Origin: an uncultured Acetatifactor sp.
GTDB lineage: Bacteria; Bacillota; Clostridia; Lachnospirales; Lachnospiraceae
Length of the DNA: 64,000 nucleotides
Assembly (NCBI GenBank): GCA_910583845.1
Contig: CAJUAB010000010.1
Coordinates: forward strand, 62,001-126,000
Direction of reading: 5' to 3'
A model generated the notes under the pieces. It saw only the letters and a list, made by a program, of their open reading frames with translations, was not told the origin of the DNA and did no database searches. Below are positions 46,420 to 55,020 of the stretch, in pieces. Within the stretch, counting starts at the first letter, position 1. Each line of letters begins with the position of its first letter. The translations under genes and the position numbers were made by a program.

Positions 46420-48108
46420 CTATTCCTGCGATCCGATCAGCACCTTCTTGCCGCGGAAAGCAAATCCGTATGCTCTGATCCGCTCCTTTGCGATTCCCTT
46501 CGCCACCAGGCCCGCCATATAGTCTTTCTCCCGAATCTGTTCCAGGGCCCGCTGTACCGTATCGGCCAGGTCCTTCTCGTCCTCCTCCTGCACCTTGAAT
46601 TCTATCACAATGGCATTGTCCTCCCGAACTTTGGGCTCCAGCATCACGTCATACCGCCCGAATCCGCTCTCCCGGTTCGATGTGATCACATATCTGCCCT
46701 CCAGCTCCACCATCAGGCCCAGCACAAAGCCGTGATAAAAACGCTCCGGCTCCTCCCCTGCTGCCCCCTTTCCCGTGTCAAAATAGCTGAATACCTCCAG
46801 GGTCACTCTGTTCATAAAGGTGTTCATGGCTTTCACGTCATCTGACAGCAGCGCCTGCAAAAAGGCATTTTTGACCCTGCGGCATCCGTCAAACCAGCCC
46901 TCGATCATCTGCTCAAACATGGCCTGCACTTCCATGTTTGTCAGCTTCAGCTCGTACTCCGCCCTGCGCCTGACAGTACTGAACTCATAATGCACCGCTT
47001 TCAGGTATCCGCTGGCCAGCAGCAGGCTCCACACGGCGTCATCCCCCTGGTCCAGCTGGCTGAATACAATCTGCTCGTCTAAGGATACGCAAAGGGAATC
47101 CCCCTGTAGCAGCCTCTCCATGGTCATCTTGATCTCCGGGCTTCCCTCCCGGATCAGCTTTCCCACCAGGCTGTTGCTGCTGGAATTGGCCCAATAGGTG
47201 CCTGCAACTTTTTTATCCAGAAAATGGATAATGGACCAGGGATTATAGATATCCCCGCGTCCCCCAAAGACAAAGCCGTCATACCAGTCCCTGACTTCCT
47301 GCCTCCGCCCGGACATCCCATACTCCTCCAGCGCCGCGAACACCTCTTCCTCCGTAAAACCAAAACTATCCGCATATTTCTTCGAGGTGGTTGTCACCAC
47401 CTCCAGGTTGTTCAGATCCGAAAAGATGGATTCCTTACTGACCCGGGTAATGCCCGTCATAATCCCGCGTTCCAGGTAAGGGTTTGTCTTGAACGTGGAG
47501 TTGAACAGGCTCCTGGTAAAAGCCACCAATTCCTTCCAGTAGCCATTCACATATGCTTCCTGCATGGGAGTATCATATTCGTCCAGAAGGATAATTACTT
47601 TTTTGCCGTAATAACGGGATAAATATATGCATAACATTTTCAGGGAGAAGGACGCCATATTGTCTTCCATATCCGCCGATATCTGCCTGAAATCATTTTT
47701 TTCGCTGTCGCTGAGCAAAGAACCCTGAATCAGAAAGTCGTATCGGTCATACAACAGCTTGATCGTGCGGCATATGGCCTTTCTCGCCTGTATAAAAGCC
47801 GTCTCCTTGATGTCCGCGAAGCTGAGCATGATCACAGGGTATGTGCCTTGCAGATCGCGGTATTTTTCATCCTCCCAGATATGCAGTCCCTCAAACAGAT
47901 CGCCCCTGCCTGCATATTCCGCCGAGAAAAATTTCTCCAGCATATTCATTGTCAGTGTCTTTCCAAAACGCCTCGGACGGGTAATCAATGTAACCGTGTC
48001 ATCCGCTTCCCACCATTCTTTTATAAAACCGGTTTTGTCCACGTAAAAATTGTTTCTCTTCCGCAGGCTCTCAAAATCCTGATTGCCTATGCTGACCATC
48101 CTTGCCAT
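46420..48108 (-). CDS. AAA-ATPase-like / PD-(D/E)XK nuclease protein, copy B
   Basis: A 562-residue paralogue of copy A, 90 nt upstream of it. ITRPRRFGKTLTMNM and VIILLDEYDTPM form the nucleotide site, SGFGRYDVMLEPK and IVIEFKV the nuclease site. Residues about 1-95 are similar to copy A, 95-180 are strongly diverged, and everything after DEYDTPM is nearly identical. ATG 48108 has GGAAGGGG before it. The pattern suggests duplication followed by gene conversion of the 3' part, leaving a variable central segment that may set specificity. Confidence 0.88.
   Translation of the reverse strand: MARMVSIGNQDFESLRKRNNFYVDKTGFIKEWWEADDTVTLITRPRRFGKTLTMNMLEKFFSAEYAGRGDLFEGLHIWEDEKYRDLQGTYPVIMLSFADIKETAFIQARKAICRTIKLLYDRYDFLIQGSLLSDSEKNDFRQISADMEDNMASFSLKMLCIYLSRYYGKKVIILLDEYDTPMQEAYVNGYWKELVAFTRSLFNSTFKTNPYLERGIMTGITRVSKESIFSDLNNLEVVTTTSKKYADSFGFTEEEVFAALEEYGMSGRRQEVRDWYDGFVFGGRGDIYNPWSIIHFLDKKVAGTYWANSSSNSLVGKLIREGSPEIKMTMERLLQGDSLCVSLDEQIVFSQLDQGDDAVWSLLLASGYLKAVHYEFSTVRRRAEYELKLTNMEVQAMFEQMIEGWFDGCRRVKNAFLQALLSDDVKAMNTFMNRVTLEVFSYFDTGKGAAGEEPERFYHGFVLGLMVELEGRYVITSNRESGFGRYDVMLEPKVREDNAIVIEFKVQEEDEKDLADTVQRALEQIREKDYMAGLVAKGIAKERIRAYGFAFRGKKVLIGSQE
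46438..47567. repeat. Near-identical block shared with 44659-45788
   Basis: Partner of the block in copy A. It encodes the end of the ATPase domain and the whole nuclease domain. Confidence 0.9.
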
Positions 48109-48141
48109 ACTCACACCCCTTCCTGATAAGCATAAAATCAG

Positions 48142-48163
48142 GGGGGAAGTGTATACTTCCCCC
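48142..48163 (-). terminator. Hairpin after the Rpn-family gene
   Basis: GGGGGAAGT and ACTTCCCCC with a 4-nt loop, 20 nt past the stop at 48183. On the minus strand CTGATTTTATG follows. Confidence 0.6.
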
Positions 48164-48182
48164 ACTCATAATATGTCTGCTG

Positions 48183-49010
48183 TTATATAATGTCATATTC
48201 CTCAAAAAGCCTGTTTCTGAAATCAGGATCATCCAAAACACGATTCAATTCATCAGTGCGGTTTTCGGATAGAAGTATCTTGATTAAGGAAGCCATCTGA
48301 TTGCTGCCCACTTCGCGCCCTTCTTCACGCCCCAATTCGATATTCTCCCGGTCTCTCTGCAATAAAGTCATATACTCGACCTCCATTTCCTTACTTTCTT
48401 TTACCTCGGTAACCTTTTTATGGATCTCTTTTATGAGCGGGCTTCTGGCCCGCGATGCAAAGTCATCCGTTGTATTCTCCACATAAGAAAGAAATTCCTG
48501 CATTTCCGGATCGACATTCTGCATGTTGCCTTTAGTGTTCAGAAAAATCTTGGTAGTCTCATCTCCCAGTGTGAGGAAAGGGTTTTCTACGCACCTGTTT
48601 TCAAATGTGTACATATGACGCCGCTCTCCAAACGGGTCAAAGGTGCAGATGAAAATGACATAGGATTTTTTCAGTTTCCTGTAATCTTCCCCTGCGGAAA
48701 TGATGTCAAGGTCAATATTTCCCTGATAGTACCTGGAGCGCTTGGGGAGAATGACCTTTTTATGTTTTCCCCGCTCCATCTCCACATTATATACCGTACC
48801 CTCGTTGTCATTGAGGTATACGTCCAGCCGGATGCCTTTTCCGTCATAGAGCATATTGATGGTTTTCTGTGTGGCAGGCACGGAAACTTCCCGTATGGAA
48901 ACGCCCAGTATTTTCTCCAATACTTTTCTACAGACCTCCTGATCACTCATTACCTTGGCGAAAAGGAAATCATCCTCCAGATTCAACTGCCGGATAGTTT
49001 TGTTTGTCAT
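48183..49010 (-). CDS. Rpn-family PD-(D/E)XK nuclease (putative transposase family)
   Basis: A 275-residue protein of the Rpn/PDDEXK_2 family. LNLEDDFLFAKVMSDQEVCRKVLEKILG is the typical opening; the nuclease core has GKGIRLDVYLNDNEGTVYNVEMERG (D and ExE/K-like residues), and the C terminus has a charged helix with REEGREVG. Relatives promote RecA-independent recombination or act in phage defence. ATG 49010 follows AAAGG. It lies next to the two AAA/nuclease genes, forming a small accessory island before the antiporter operon. Confidence 0.88.
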   Translation of the reverse strand: MTNKTIRQLNLEDDFLFAKVMSDQEVCRKVLEKILGVSIREVSVPATQKTINMLYDGKGIRLDVYLNDNEGTVYNVEMERGKHKKVILPKRSRYYQGNIDLDIISAGEDYRKLKKSYVIFICTFDPFGERRHMYTFENRCVENPFLTLGDETTKIFLNTKGNMQNVDPEMQEFLSYVENTTDDFASRARSPLIKEIHKKVTEVKESKEMEVEYMTLLQRDRENIELGREEGREVGSNQMASLIKILLSENRTDELNRVLDDPDFRNRLFEEYDII

Positions 49011-49137
49011 AAATGTACCTTTCTTTCTCAAATTATAGCATGATTCTGCCGTTTTGTCAGTTGGGATTTGAAATTGTTATACGGATCGCGGACAGAAATC
49101 TGGCCTTGGTATCCGCCATCGTACACGCTCTGGGATT

Positions 49138-51558
49138 TCAAAACAGAAGAATATAAACCAGTGTCAGCCCCAGCCCCAGACAGACCAGCAGCAGGCCGAA
49201 AGACAGACTGCGGCGGAGGATAAAACCGTCCTCCTTGATCTGGGCGTGCTTCATGGCCAGAAGATGCACATATTCCCTTCTGGTAGGGAATCTGCGTTTC
49301 CAGGTGTGATTGCCCAGCCATTGCAGGCCGTTCAGCACATGTCCCAGGGCCTCCGTTACGACATTTCCCTCCGGAAGTTCCCGGGGCAGCGGGCTGTCCC
49401 GGTAAAGAGTCCTGCGCAGCGCCACCACCAGCAGATCCACCGCGCTGTCCAGAAGCCTGCACACAATGCCGAACAACAGCGGCAGCAGGGACAGCAGTAC
49501 CGGACGATACAGCAGCTTTTCCAGATCCAGCCATGCGGGCCAGGGGTTCGTGTAGTCCGAAGGCGTGTTCCACTTGATCAGACGTTGAACCCCCAGTGCC
49601 ACACCATTCCCGGCCTGCACAGAACCGGCAGTTTTTTCCCTCTCCCTGATCCGCATGGAACCGACTGCGCTCCCGCTTCCCCCGGCCTGCATGGAGCCGC
49701 CTGTTATTTCCCTCTCTCCGGCCCGGGCGCTGCATCCGGCAGCGCGAAGGCCTCCCCCTTCGGAAGCCTCCCGGCACCTCATCAGTCCTCCCCGCACCGC
49801 CGCCAGATACACTGCGGCACCGATGCCAAGGGAAATCAGCGCCCCGGCCAGATTTTCCGGGCTATAGTAAGCCACCTCTTCCCCGGCCTGGATCAGCCCC
49901 ATAAAATCCTGCCCCAGCCGCGCCGCCGGGTCCATGGTAAGTCCGGGAACCAGACCCCAGAGCAGCAGAACCGCCGCGCTGCCGGTGAGGGCAAAGCCCG
50001 TCACCGGATTCATATAGGGCTTTTTCTCCTCATAAAATGCCTGTCTTTTAGCATCCTGATTTTTTTCCACGAATATAGCCACAAACAGCTTGGTCATATA
50101 GGCCGCTGTCAGACCCCCGGAAACCAGAAACAGCCCCTCTACGGCGGAAAACAGACTGCCGCCCCCATATTCCACTATACTCTCATGCAACAGCGTCTTG
50201 CTCACGTATCCGGCAGACAGAGGTACGCCGCCCAGCGCCAGGGCTCCCGTCAAAAAGATCCCTTTCAGCAGCGGTTTCTTTCTACCGTACCCACGAAGTA
50301 CATTCAGATCCAGCTCATGCACATTGAAATAGATAACCCCCGCCGCCATGAACAGCACCAGCTTGATCAGGGAATGGTTCACCATATGCAGCAGCGTTCC
50401 ATGGACGGCCAGCTCATTTCCCTCCCCCGTCAGGCCCTGCATACCGATACCCACCAGGATAAAGCCGATCTGAGACATGGAGGAGCATGCCAGGGTCCGT
50501 TTCAGATCCAGAGAAAACACCGCCAGCACCGCGCCCAGCACCATAGTGACAACCCCCAGGGCCAGAACCGTCATCCCCCAGCTGTCATCATGGGCAAACA
50601 GCTGACAGCTTAACAGTAATATCCCATAGATCCCTGTCTTGGTCAATATGCCGGACAGCAGGGCAGAGGCCGGTGCCGGCGCCACCGGATGGGCCTTGGG
50701 CAGCCAGATATGCAGGGGGAACGCCCCGGCCTTGGCTCCAAACCCCACCAACATGCAGATTCCCGCTGCATACAGCACTTCCTTGTTTTCACAACCCTCA
50801 GCAGCCGCCAAAAGCCCCGCGATCTCCAGAGTGCCCAGCTGCCGGTAAAGCAGAAAAATCCCCATCAGCATCACCAGCCCGCCCAGAACCGCCACGGCCA
50901 GATAGGTGTCCGCCGCCTCCAGAGAGGGGATATTTTCCTCCTGCGCCACCCATACATAGGAGGTAAAAGACATGATCTCAAAAAAGATAAATGTGGTCAT
51001 AAGGTCCGCCGACAGAAACACGCCCATGACGGCTCCCAGCGTCCATAGCAGAAACAGGTAAAAGCGGCTCACATGCCGGTGATGGGCAAAATATTCCCCC
51101 GAAAACAGCGTGGTCATAAGCCACATAAAAGCCGCCGCCACTCCATAGATCAGTCGCAGGCCGTCCATGCAAAAATGCAGGCCGAAGCCGCAGATCCCGG
51201 GAATTACGCACTCCAGCGCCGTCCCCGCGGGCTCGTACAGACGCGGCGGCATGAGCCGGGCATTCCGGTAAAATATACCCGCTGCCAGAAGCATCAGCAG
51301 AAACTGCACCGTCACGGCGCAGACAGCCAGGACACGGCCGGTCCGGGATATCCCCTGCCCATCCCGCTCTCCGCCGCCCGTCCGGCCTGCCCCATACACT
51401 GCAAGTCCCATCAGAAACGGCAGAAATACCAGAATCGCCAGAATTACATTCCTGCCCGCCGGTTCCAGTGTTCGCGCCGCCGCGCCGACAGATCTCCAGA
51501 CCCGGCCGGTTATATCCATGATCCTCCTGCACTGTATCCCCTGCTCCATCATAGTCAT
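49138..51558 (-). CDS. NuoL/MrpA-like proton-conducting antiporter subunit
   Basis: A roughly 806-residue membrane protein, last gene of the antiporter operon. The core (about 90-560) has the conserved proton-transporter pattern of NuoL/M/N: FIFFEIMSFTSYVWV, KAGAFPLHIWLPKAHPVAPAPASALLSG and KRTLACSSMSQIGFI. A Gly/Ala-rich linker with repeated AGxREK-like segments (about 600-660) joins a C-terminal part with two more TM segments. ATG 51558 has AAAGAGG before it. It presumably works as one of several H+/Na+ channels of the complex. Confidence 0.9.
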   Translation of the reverse strand: MTMMEQGIQCRRIMDITGRVWRSVGAAARTLEPAGRNVILAILVFLPFLMGLAVYGAGRTGGGERDGQGISRTGRVLAVCAVTVQFLLMLLAAGIFYRNARLMPPRLYEPAGTALECVIPGICGFGLHFCMDGLRLIYGVAAAFMWLMTTLFSGEYFAHHRHVSRFYLFLLWTLGAVMGVFLSADLMTTFIFFEIMSFTSYVWVAQEENIPSLEAADTYLAVAVLGGLVMLMGIFLLYRQLGTLEIAGLLAAAEGCENKEVLYAAGICMLVGFGAKAGAFPLHIWLPKAHPVAPAPASALLSGILTKTGIYGILLLSCQLFAHDDSWGMTVLALGVVTMVLGAVLAVFSLDLKRTLACSSMSQIGFILVGIGMQGLTGEGNELAVHGTLLHMVNHSLIKLVLFMAAGVIYFNVHELDLNVLRGYGRKKPLLKGIFLTGALALGGVPLSAGYVSKTLLHESIVEYGGGSLFSAVEGLFLVSGGLTAAYMTKLFVAIFVEKNQDAKRQAFYEEKKPYMNPVTGFALTGSAAVLLLWGLVPGLTMDPAARLGQDFMGLIQAGEEVAYYSPENLAGALISLGIGAAVYLAAVRGGLMRCREASEGGGLRAAGCSARAGEREITGGSMQAGGSGSAVGSMRIREREKTAGSVQAGNGVALGVQRLIKWNTPSDYTNPWPAWLDLEKLLYRPVLLSLLPLLFGIVCRLLDSAVDLLVVALRRTLYRDSPLPRELPEGNVVTEALGHVLNGLQWLGNHTWKRRFPTRREYVHLLAMKHAQIKEDGFILRRSLSFGLLLVCLGLGLTLVYILLF

Positions 51559-51580
51559 TCTTTCCTCTTTCTGCATACCG

Positions 51581-51600
51581 GTAGTTGACTTGTCAACTAC
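51581..51600. promoter_or_regulatory. 20-bp palindrome between two antiporter genes
   Basis: GTAGTTGAC-TT-GTCAACTAC, nine perfect pairs, 22 nt upstream of the NuoL-like start in a 141-bp gap. It could be an operator for a secondary promoter or an RNA hairpin limiting expression of the last gene. Confidence 0.45.
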
Positions 51601-51699
51601 TGCTGTGCCTGCGGTATTGCACTAATAAACCTCTCCTCAAATCCGACTCCGGTAAACTTTTGTGGGTACCTTTTCCTGACAGTTCTTCCGGTAGACCCT

Positions 51700-53181
51700 C
51701 TATTCTGTCGGCATCACCGCCGCCACTTTGTTCAGGAACTCAACAATGGGCCGGGAATGCAGCCCGAAATACAAGATCACCGCCGCGAATATGACCAGAG
51801 GCATCAGCATCTTCCAGCCCGGGTCGCCTGCGTCAGGCAACGCGGTATCATCAAAATCTTTCCCCGGGAAAAAGGCTCTCACCGAAATTGTCAGCATATA
51901 GATGGCCGTGAGCAGCGCTGACACCAGCAGTGCCGCCACTCCCACCCAGGCCAGAGGACTCCCGCAGTCCGCCGCCGCCCGGGCCAGCTGCCATTTGCTG
52001 ACAAAGCCCGCCAGACCCGGCACCCCCATCAGGGCCATACCGCACAGGGTAAAAATTCCAAAGACAATGGGCATTTTCCGCCCCATTCCGTCCAGTTCAT
52101 GCACATAGCTGCGGCCTGTCTCATGCATCACGGCTCCGGCGCAGAAGAAGGACCCGATTTTCATAAAGGAGTGGAACAACATATGGCACAGCGCCCCGGC
52201 CAGCCCCAGAGGGCTCATCAATACCACGCCAAACAAGATATAGGACAGATTGCTCACCGTGGACCAGGCCAGGCGGCGTTTGATGTGCGTCTCTTTCAAC
52301 GCCCGGCTGCAGCCGTAGACAATGGTAAAGATCACCAGGGCCATCACCACATTCTGCGCCCAGGTGCCGCGCAGCAGCCCGGTTCCAAAGCTGTAATAGG
52401 TAACGCGCATGGTGGCGAAAGCGCCTGTGTTGACCACCGCCACCGCATGGAGCAGCGCCGTCACCGGCGTGGGAGCCACCCCCGCCCTGGGCAGCCAGCC
52501 CGAAAAAGGCCAGACGGCCGTCTTCACCCCAAAGCCCAGGAAGCACAGCACATACATCAGCAGCATCATATCTGTCCTGCCCCCGGTCTTGTCCGGATCA
52601 AGCACCCCTCCCGGCACAAAGGCGGAAGTGGTTCCATAGGACAGAATAAAAATCATGCCGATAAAGGCAAAGGCCGCGCCGCCGATCATATAATACAGAT
52701 AGCTACGGCTGGCCAGCTCTGCCTCTCTGGTCCGGGTATGCATAATCAGGGGCAGCGTTACCAGGCTCATCATCTCAAAGAAAAAATACATGGTCAGAAT
52801 GTTGTCCGCCATGGCGATTCCCAGCGTGATCCCATATGTGATCACATAGAACATAAAGAAACTTTTCTCGTTGGGATCGTTTTCCATGTACTCGAAGGAA
52901 TAAAGTATGGCCAGGGGCCACAGCGCCGCCGCCAGGGCCGCGAATACCCGCCCCATCCCGTCCAGGTGAAAGCTGACCCGCAGATTGCCGGTAAACCGGA
53001 ACAGCACAAAAGCCGCCTGAGGCTGAAAGAGCAGCATAGTGGTCACCAGAATGGAATTAATCAGCACCAGGGCTTCTATATACCAGAGCATTTCCCTTCT
53101 GCTGCGGAAAGGGAGCAGGGGAATCAGAATCCCCCCCAGGATGGGAAGCAGCACCACCGTTATCATTACCGCTATATGCAT
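51700..53181 (-). CDS. NuoN/MrpD-like antiporter subunit 3
   Basis: A 493-residue, about 14-TM proton-conducting membrane protein. YFFFEMMSLVTLPLIMHT carries the key Glu of TM5; FGVKTAVWPFSGWLPRAGVAPTPVTALLHA has the Lys of TM7 and the broken-helix Pro; KRRLAWSTVSNLSYILFG follows. The subunit couples ion movement across the membrane within the Mrp-type complex. ATG 53181 follows AAGGAG; a palindromic dispersed repeat begins 21 nt upstream. Confidence 0.9.
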   Translation of the reverse strand: MHIAVMITVVLLPILGGILIPLLPFRSRREMLWYIEALVLINSILVTTMLLFQPQAAFVLFRFTGNLRVSFHLDGMGRVFAALAAALWPLAILYSFEYMENDPNEKSFFMFYVITYGITLGIAMADNILTMYFFFEMMSLVTLPLIMHTRTREAELASRSYLYYMIGGAAFAFIGMIFILSYGTTSAFVPGGVLDPDKTGGRTDMMLLMYVLCFLGFGVKTAVWPFSGWLPRAGVAPTPVTALLHAVAVVNTGAFATMRVTYYSFGTGLLRGTWAQNVVMALVIFTIVYGCSRALKETHIKRRLAWSTVSNLSYILFGVVLMSPLGLAGALCHMLFHSFMKIGSFFCAGAVMHETGRSYVHELDGMGRKMPIVFGIFTLCGMALMGVPGLAGFVSKWQLARAAADCGSPLAWVGVAALLVSALLTAIYMLTISVRAFFPGKDFDDTALPDAGDPGWKMLMPLVIFAAVILYFGLHSRPIVEFLNKVAAVMPTE

Positions 53182-53201
53182 GATGTTTTCTCCTTATTAA
53201 A

Positions 53202-53343
53202 ATCGCTGCGCGATGGCTCTAAAGCGTAAAGTCCCTTCGGCGCACCCTCATGAGAGGAAGTCTCATTCGAAAACGCACTCATGATACTTCCTCTCGTGCG
53301 CCTTCGCGACTTTACCGGTCTCCCAATCGCTGCGCGATGGCTC
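53202..53343. repeat. Palindromic dispersed repeat, copy 2
   Basis: ATCGCTGCGCGATGGCTCT at 53202, an 86-bp imperfect palindrome at 53228-53313 with AAAGTC/GACTTT ends, and a second ATCGCTGCGCGATGGCTC at 53326-53343. Sequence and spacing match copy 1 at 5129. It lies inside the antiporter operon, filling the gap between two genes. Confidence 0.88.
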
Positions 53344-53351
53344 ACCCCCAC

Positions 53352-54932
53352 TTACCCCAGAACCTGCGCCGCGATTTTATCCGCGTATTCTGTAAGGACA
53401 TCGGGAAACAGGCCCGCGGCCAGCGCCAGAGCTGCCAGAAACAACAGCGGAACCAGCATGGCCGCCATCCCCCGTTGCTCCGCGGCTTCCCCTGCCTCTT
53501 TCCCCCATAGCGACCGGTCCCGGTCTTCTTCCCCGGATTCTCCGGGAAAGAACCCCTTTGTGACAACAGGCAGAAGATACCCGGCAGTGAGCAGGGCGCT
53601 GACAAGGAGCATGGCCGCGCTCCCATACCCCCAGGGTCCCGGGACCGCCTCCAGAGCGCCCTGGGCCAGATACCATTTACTCAGAAAACCGCCGGTGGGG
53701 GGAATACCGATGAGAGACAGGGAAAAAATCGTATAGCACCACAGTGTAACAGGCATTTTCCTCCCGATGCCAGCCAGCTCTCCCACCTTTGTTTTTCCAT
53801 AACGGAACAGGAAAACTCCCGCGATGAGGAACAGCCCGCACTTTGCCGCCGCGTGGAAAGCCGCGTGAAGCAGCGCCCCCGTGAATCCGGCGGGGGACAG
53901 CACCGCCAGCCCAAGGAGGATATAGGACAGATTGCTCACCGTGGAATAAGCCAGACGCTTTTTCAGAACCGGTTCCCGGAAAGCCAGCAGAGAACCCATG
54001 AATATGGTTGTGAGGGCCAGCGCCATCCAGGTGTATTGCACCCATGTCCCCCGCAGGAAATCCGGTCCCACGATATAGTAAACCACCCGGATGACTGCCA
54101 GCACACCCGATTTTACAATGACGCCGGACAGGACCGCGGAGGCGGGAGAGGGTGCCACAGGATGGGCCGTGGGCAGCCAGGCGTGCAGGGGAAACATCCC
54201 CGCCTTGGCTCCGAACCCGACCAGCATAAGCATCACCGCCGCCAGCAGAAAGCGTTCATGCCCCTGTATCACAGATAGACTCAGGATTCCCCCCGGCGTA
54301 AAGGTCAAATCCCCACAGAACCCATGGAGGCAGAATATTCCAAACAGGCCCATGTACGCGCCGCAGAGGGAATAAAAAAGATATTTCAGCGCCGCCATGA
54401 TCGCCTCCCTGCTGCCGTTATGCAGCACCAGGGGAAATGATGTAAGCGTCATAAATTCGTAAAACAGATACATTGTCACCAGGTTTCCCGCAAAATCCAG
54501 ACAGATCAGCACACCATAGAGCAGCAGACAGAAACCGGAGAACCGTTTTTCTTCCCCTTCCCGGCGCATATACAGCGTGCTGTAAATTCCCACAGGCACC
54601 CACACCGCCGTCACCAGGCTCACAAACCATCTTCCAATGCCGTCCACCTGAAAACAGATGGGAATATCCTCCATCAGATAAAACAATGTGACGCTTCGCT
54701 CGCCGCTCCAGGCTGCCCACAGCGCTGAACCAGCCGCCGTCAGCAGCGCGCCTGTGGCAAGGATATCCGCCGCTTTTTGCCCTGTTCTCTCCGGTCTCTG
54801 TTCTCCGCCCGGAGCTTTCCTGCCATCCCTTTTCCCCGGAAGCGCCCGATGCTCCGCAAAGGACCATATCAGCAGGGAAACACCCGCAAGCCATGCCACC
54901 AGAACAGGAAACAATATCCACAGATTGCTCAT
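53352..54932 (-). CDS. NuoM/MrpD-like antiporter subunit 2
   Basis: A 526-residue, about 14-TM proton-conducting subunit. TMYLFYEFMTLTSFPLVLH, GFGAKAGMFPLHAWLPTAHPVAPSPASAVLSG and KKRLAYSTVSNLSYILLG are the conserved segments with the TM5 Glu and TM7 Lys. ATG 54932 has AAGAGGAAG upstream. The 88-bp gap to the next gene upstream contains a GGCGGA/TCCGCC hairpin (54959-54977). Paralogous to its neighbours on both sides. Confidence 0.9.
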   Translation of the reverse strand: MSNLWILFPVLVAWLAGVSLLIWSFAEHRALPGKRDGRKAPGGEQRPERTGQKAADILATGALLTAAGSALWAAWSGERSVTLFYLMEDIPICFQVDGIGRWFVSLVTAVWVPVGIYSTLYMRREGEEKRFSGFCLLLYGVLICLDFAGNLVTMYLFYEFMTLTSFPLVLHNGSREAIMAALKYLFYSLCGAYMGLFGIFCLHGFCGDLTFTPGGILSLSVIQGHERFLLAAVMLMLVGFGAKAGMFPLHAWLPTAHPVAPSPASAVLSGVIVKSGVLAVIRVVYYIVGPDFLRGTWVQYTWMALALTTIFMGSLLAFREPVLKKRLAYSTVSNLSYILLGLAVLSPAGFTGALLHAAFHAAAKCGLFLIAGVFLFRYGKTKVGELAGIGRKMPVTLWCYTIFSLSLIGIPPTGGFLSKWYLAQGALEAVPGPWGYGSAAMLLVSALLTAGYLLPVVTKGFFPGESGEEDRDRSLWGKEAGEAAEQRGMAAMLVPLLFLAALALAAGLFPDVLTEYADKIAAQVLG

Positions 54933-55020
54933 ATCTTCCTCTTTTCACATATTGACAGGCGGAGCCGGTTTCCGCCTTACGCCGCGTCCGGCCATCCGGC
55001 CCAAATGCCGCCCACCACGG

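Noticed and set aside
48183..49010. Active insertion sequence
   Set aside because: The Rpn family is sometimes labelled transposase, but no terminal inverted repeats or target duplications flank the gene.
53352..54932. Respiratory complex I subunit genes (nuoL/M/N)
   Set aside because: The flanking MnhE/F/G, MbhD, MnhB and MnhC genes place these subunits in an Mrp/Mbh-type antiporter instead.
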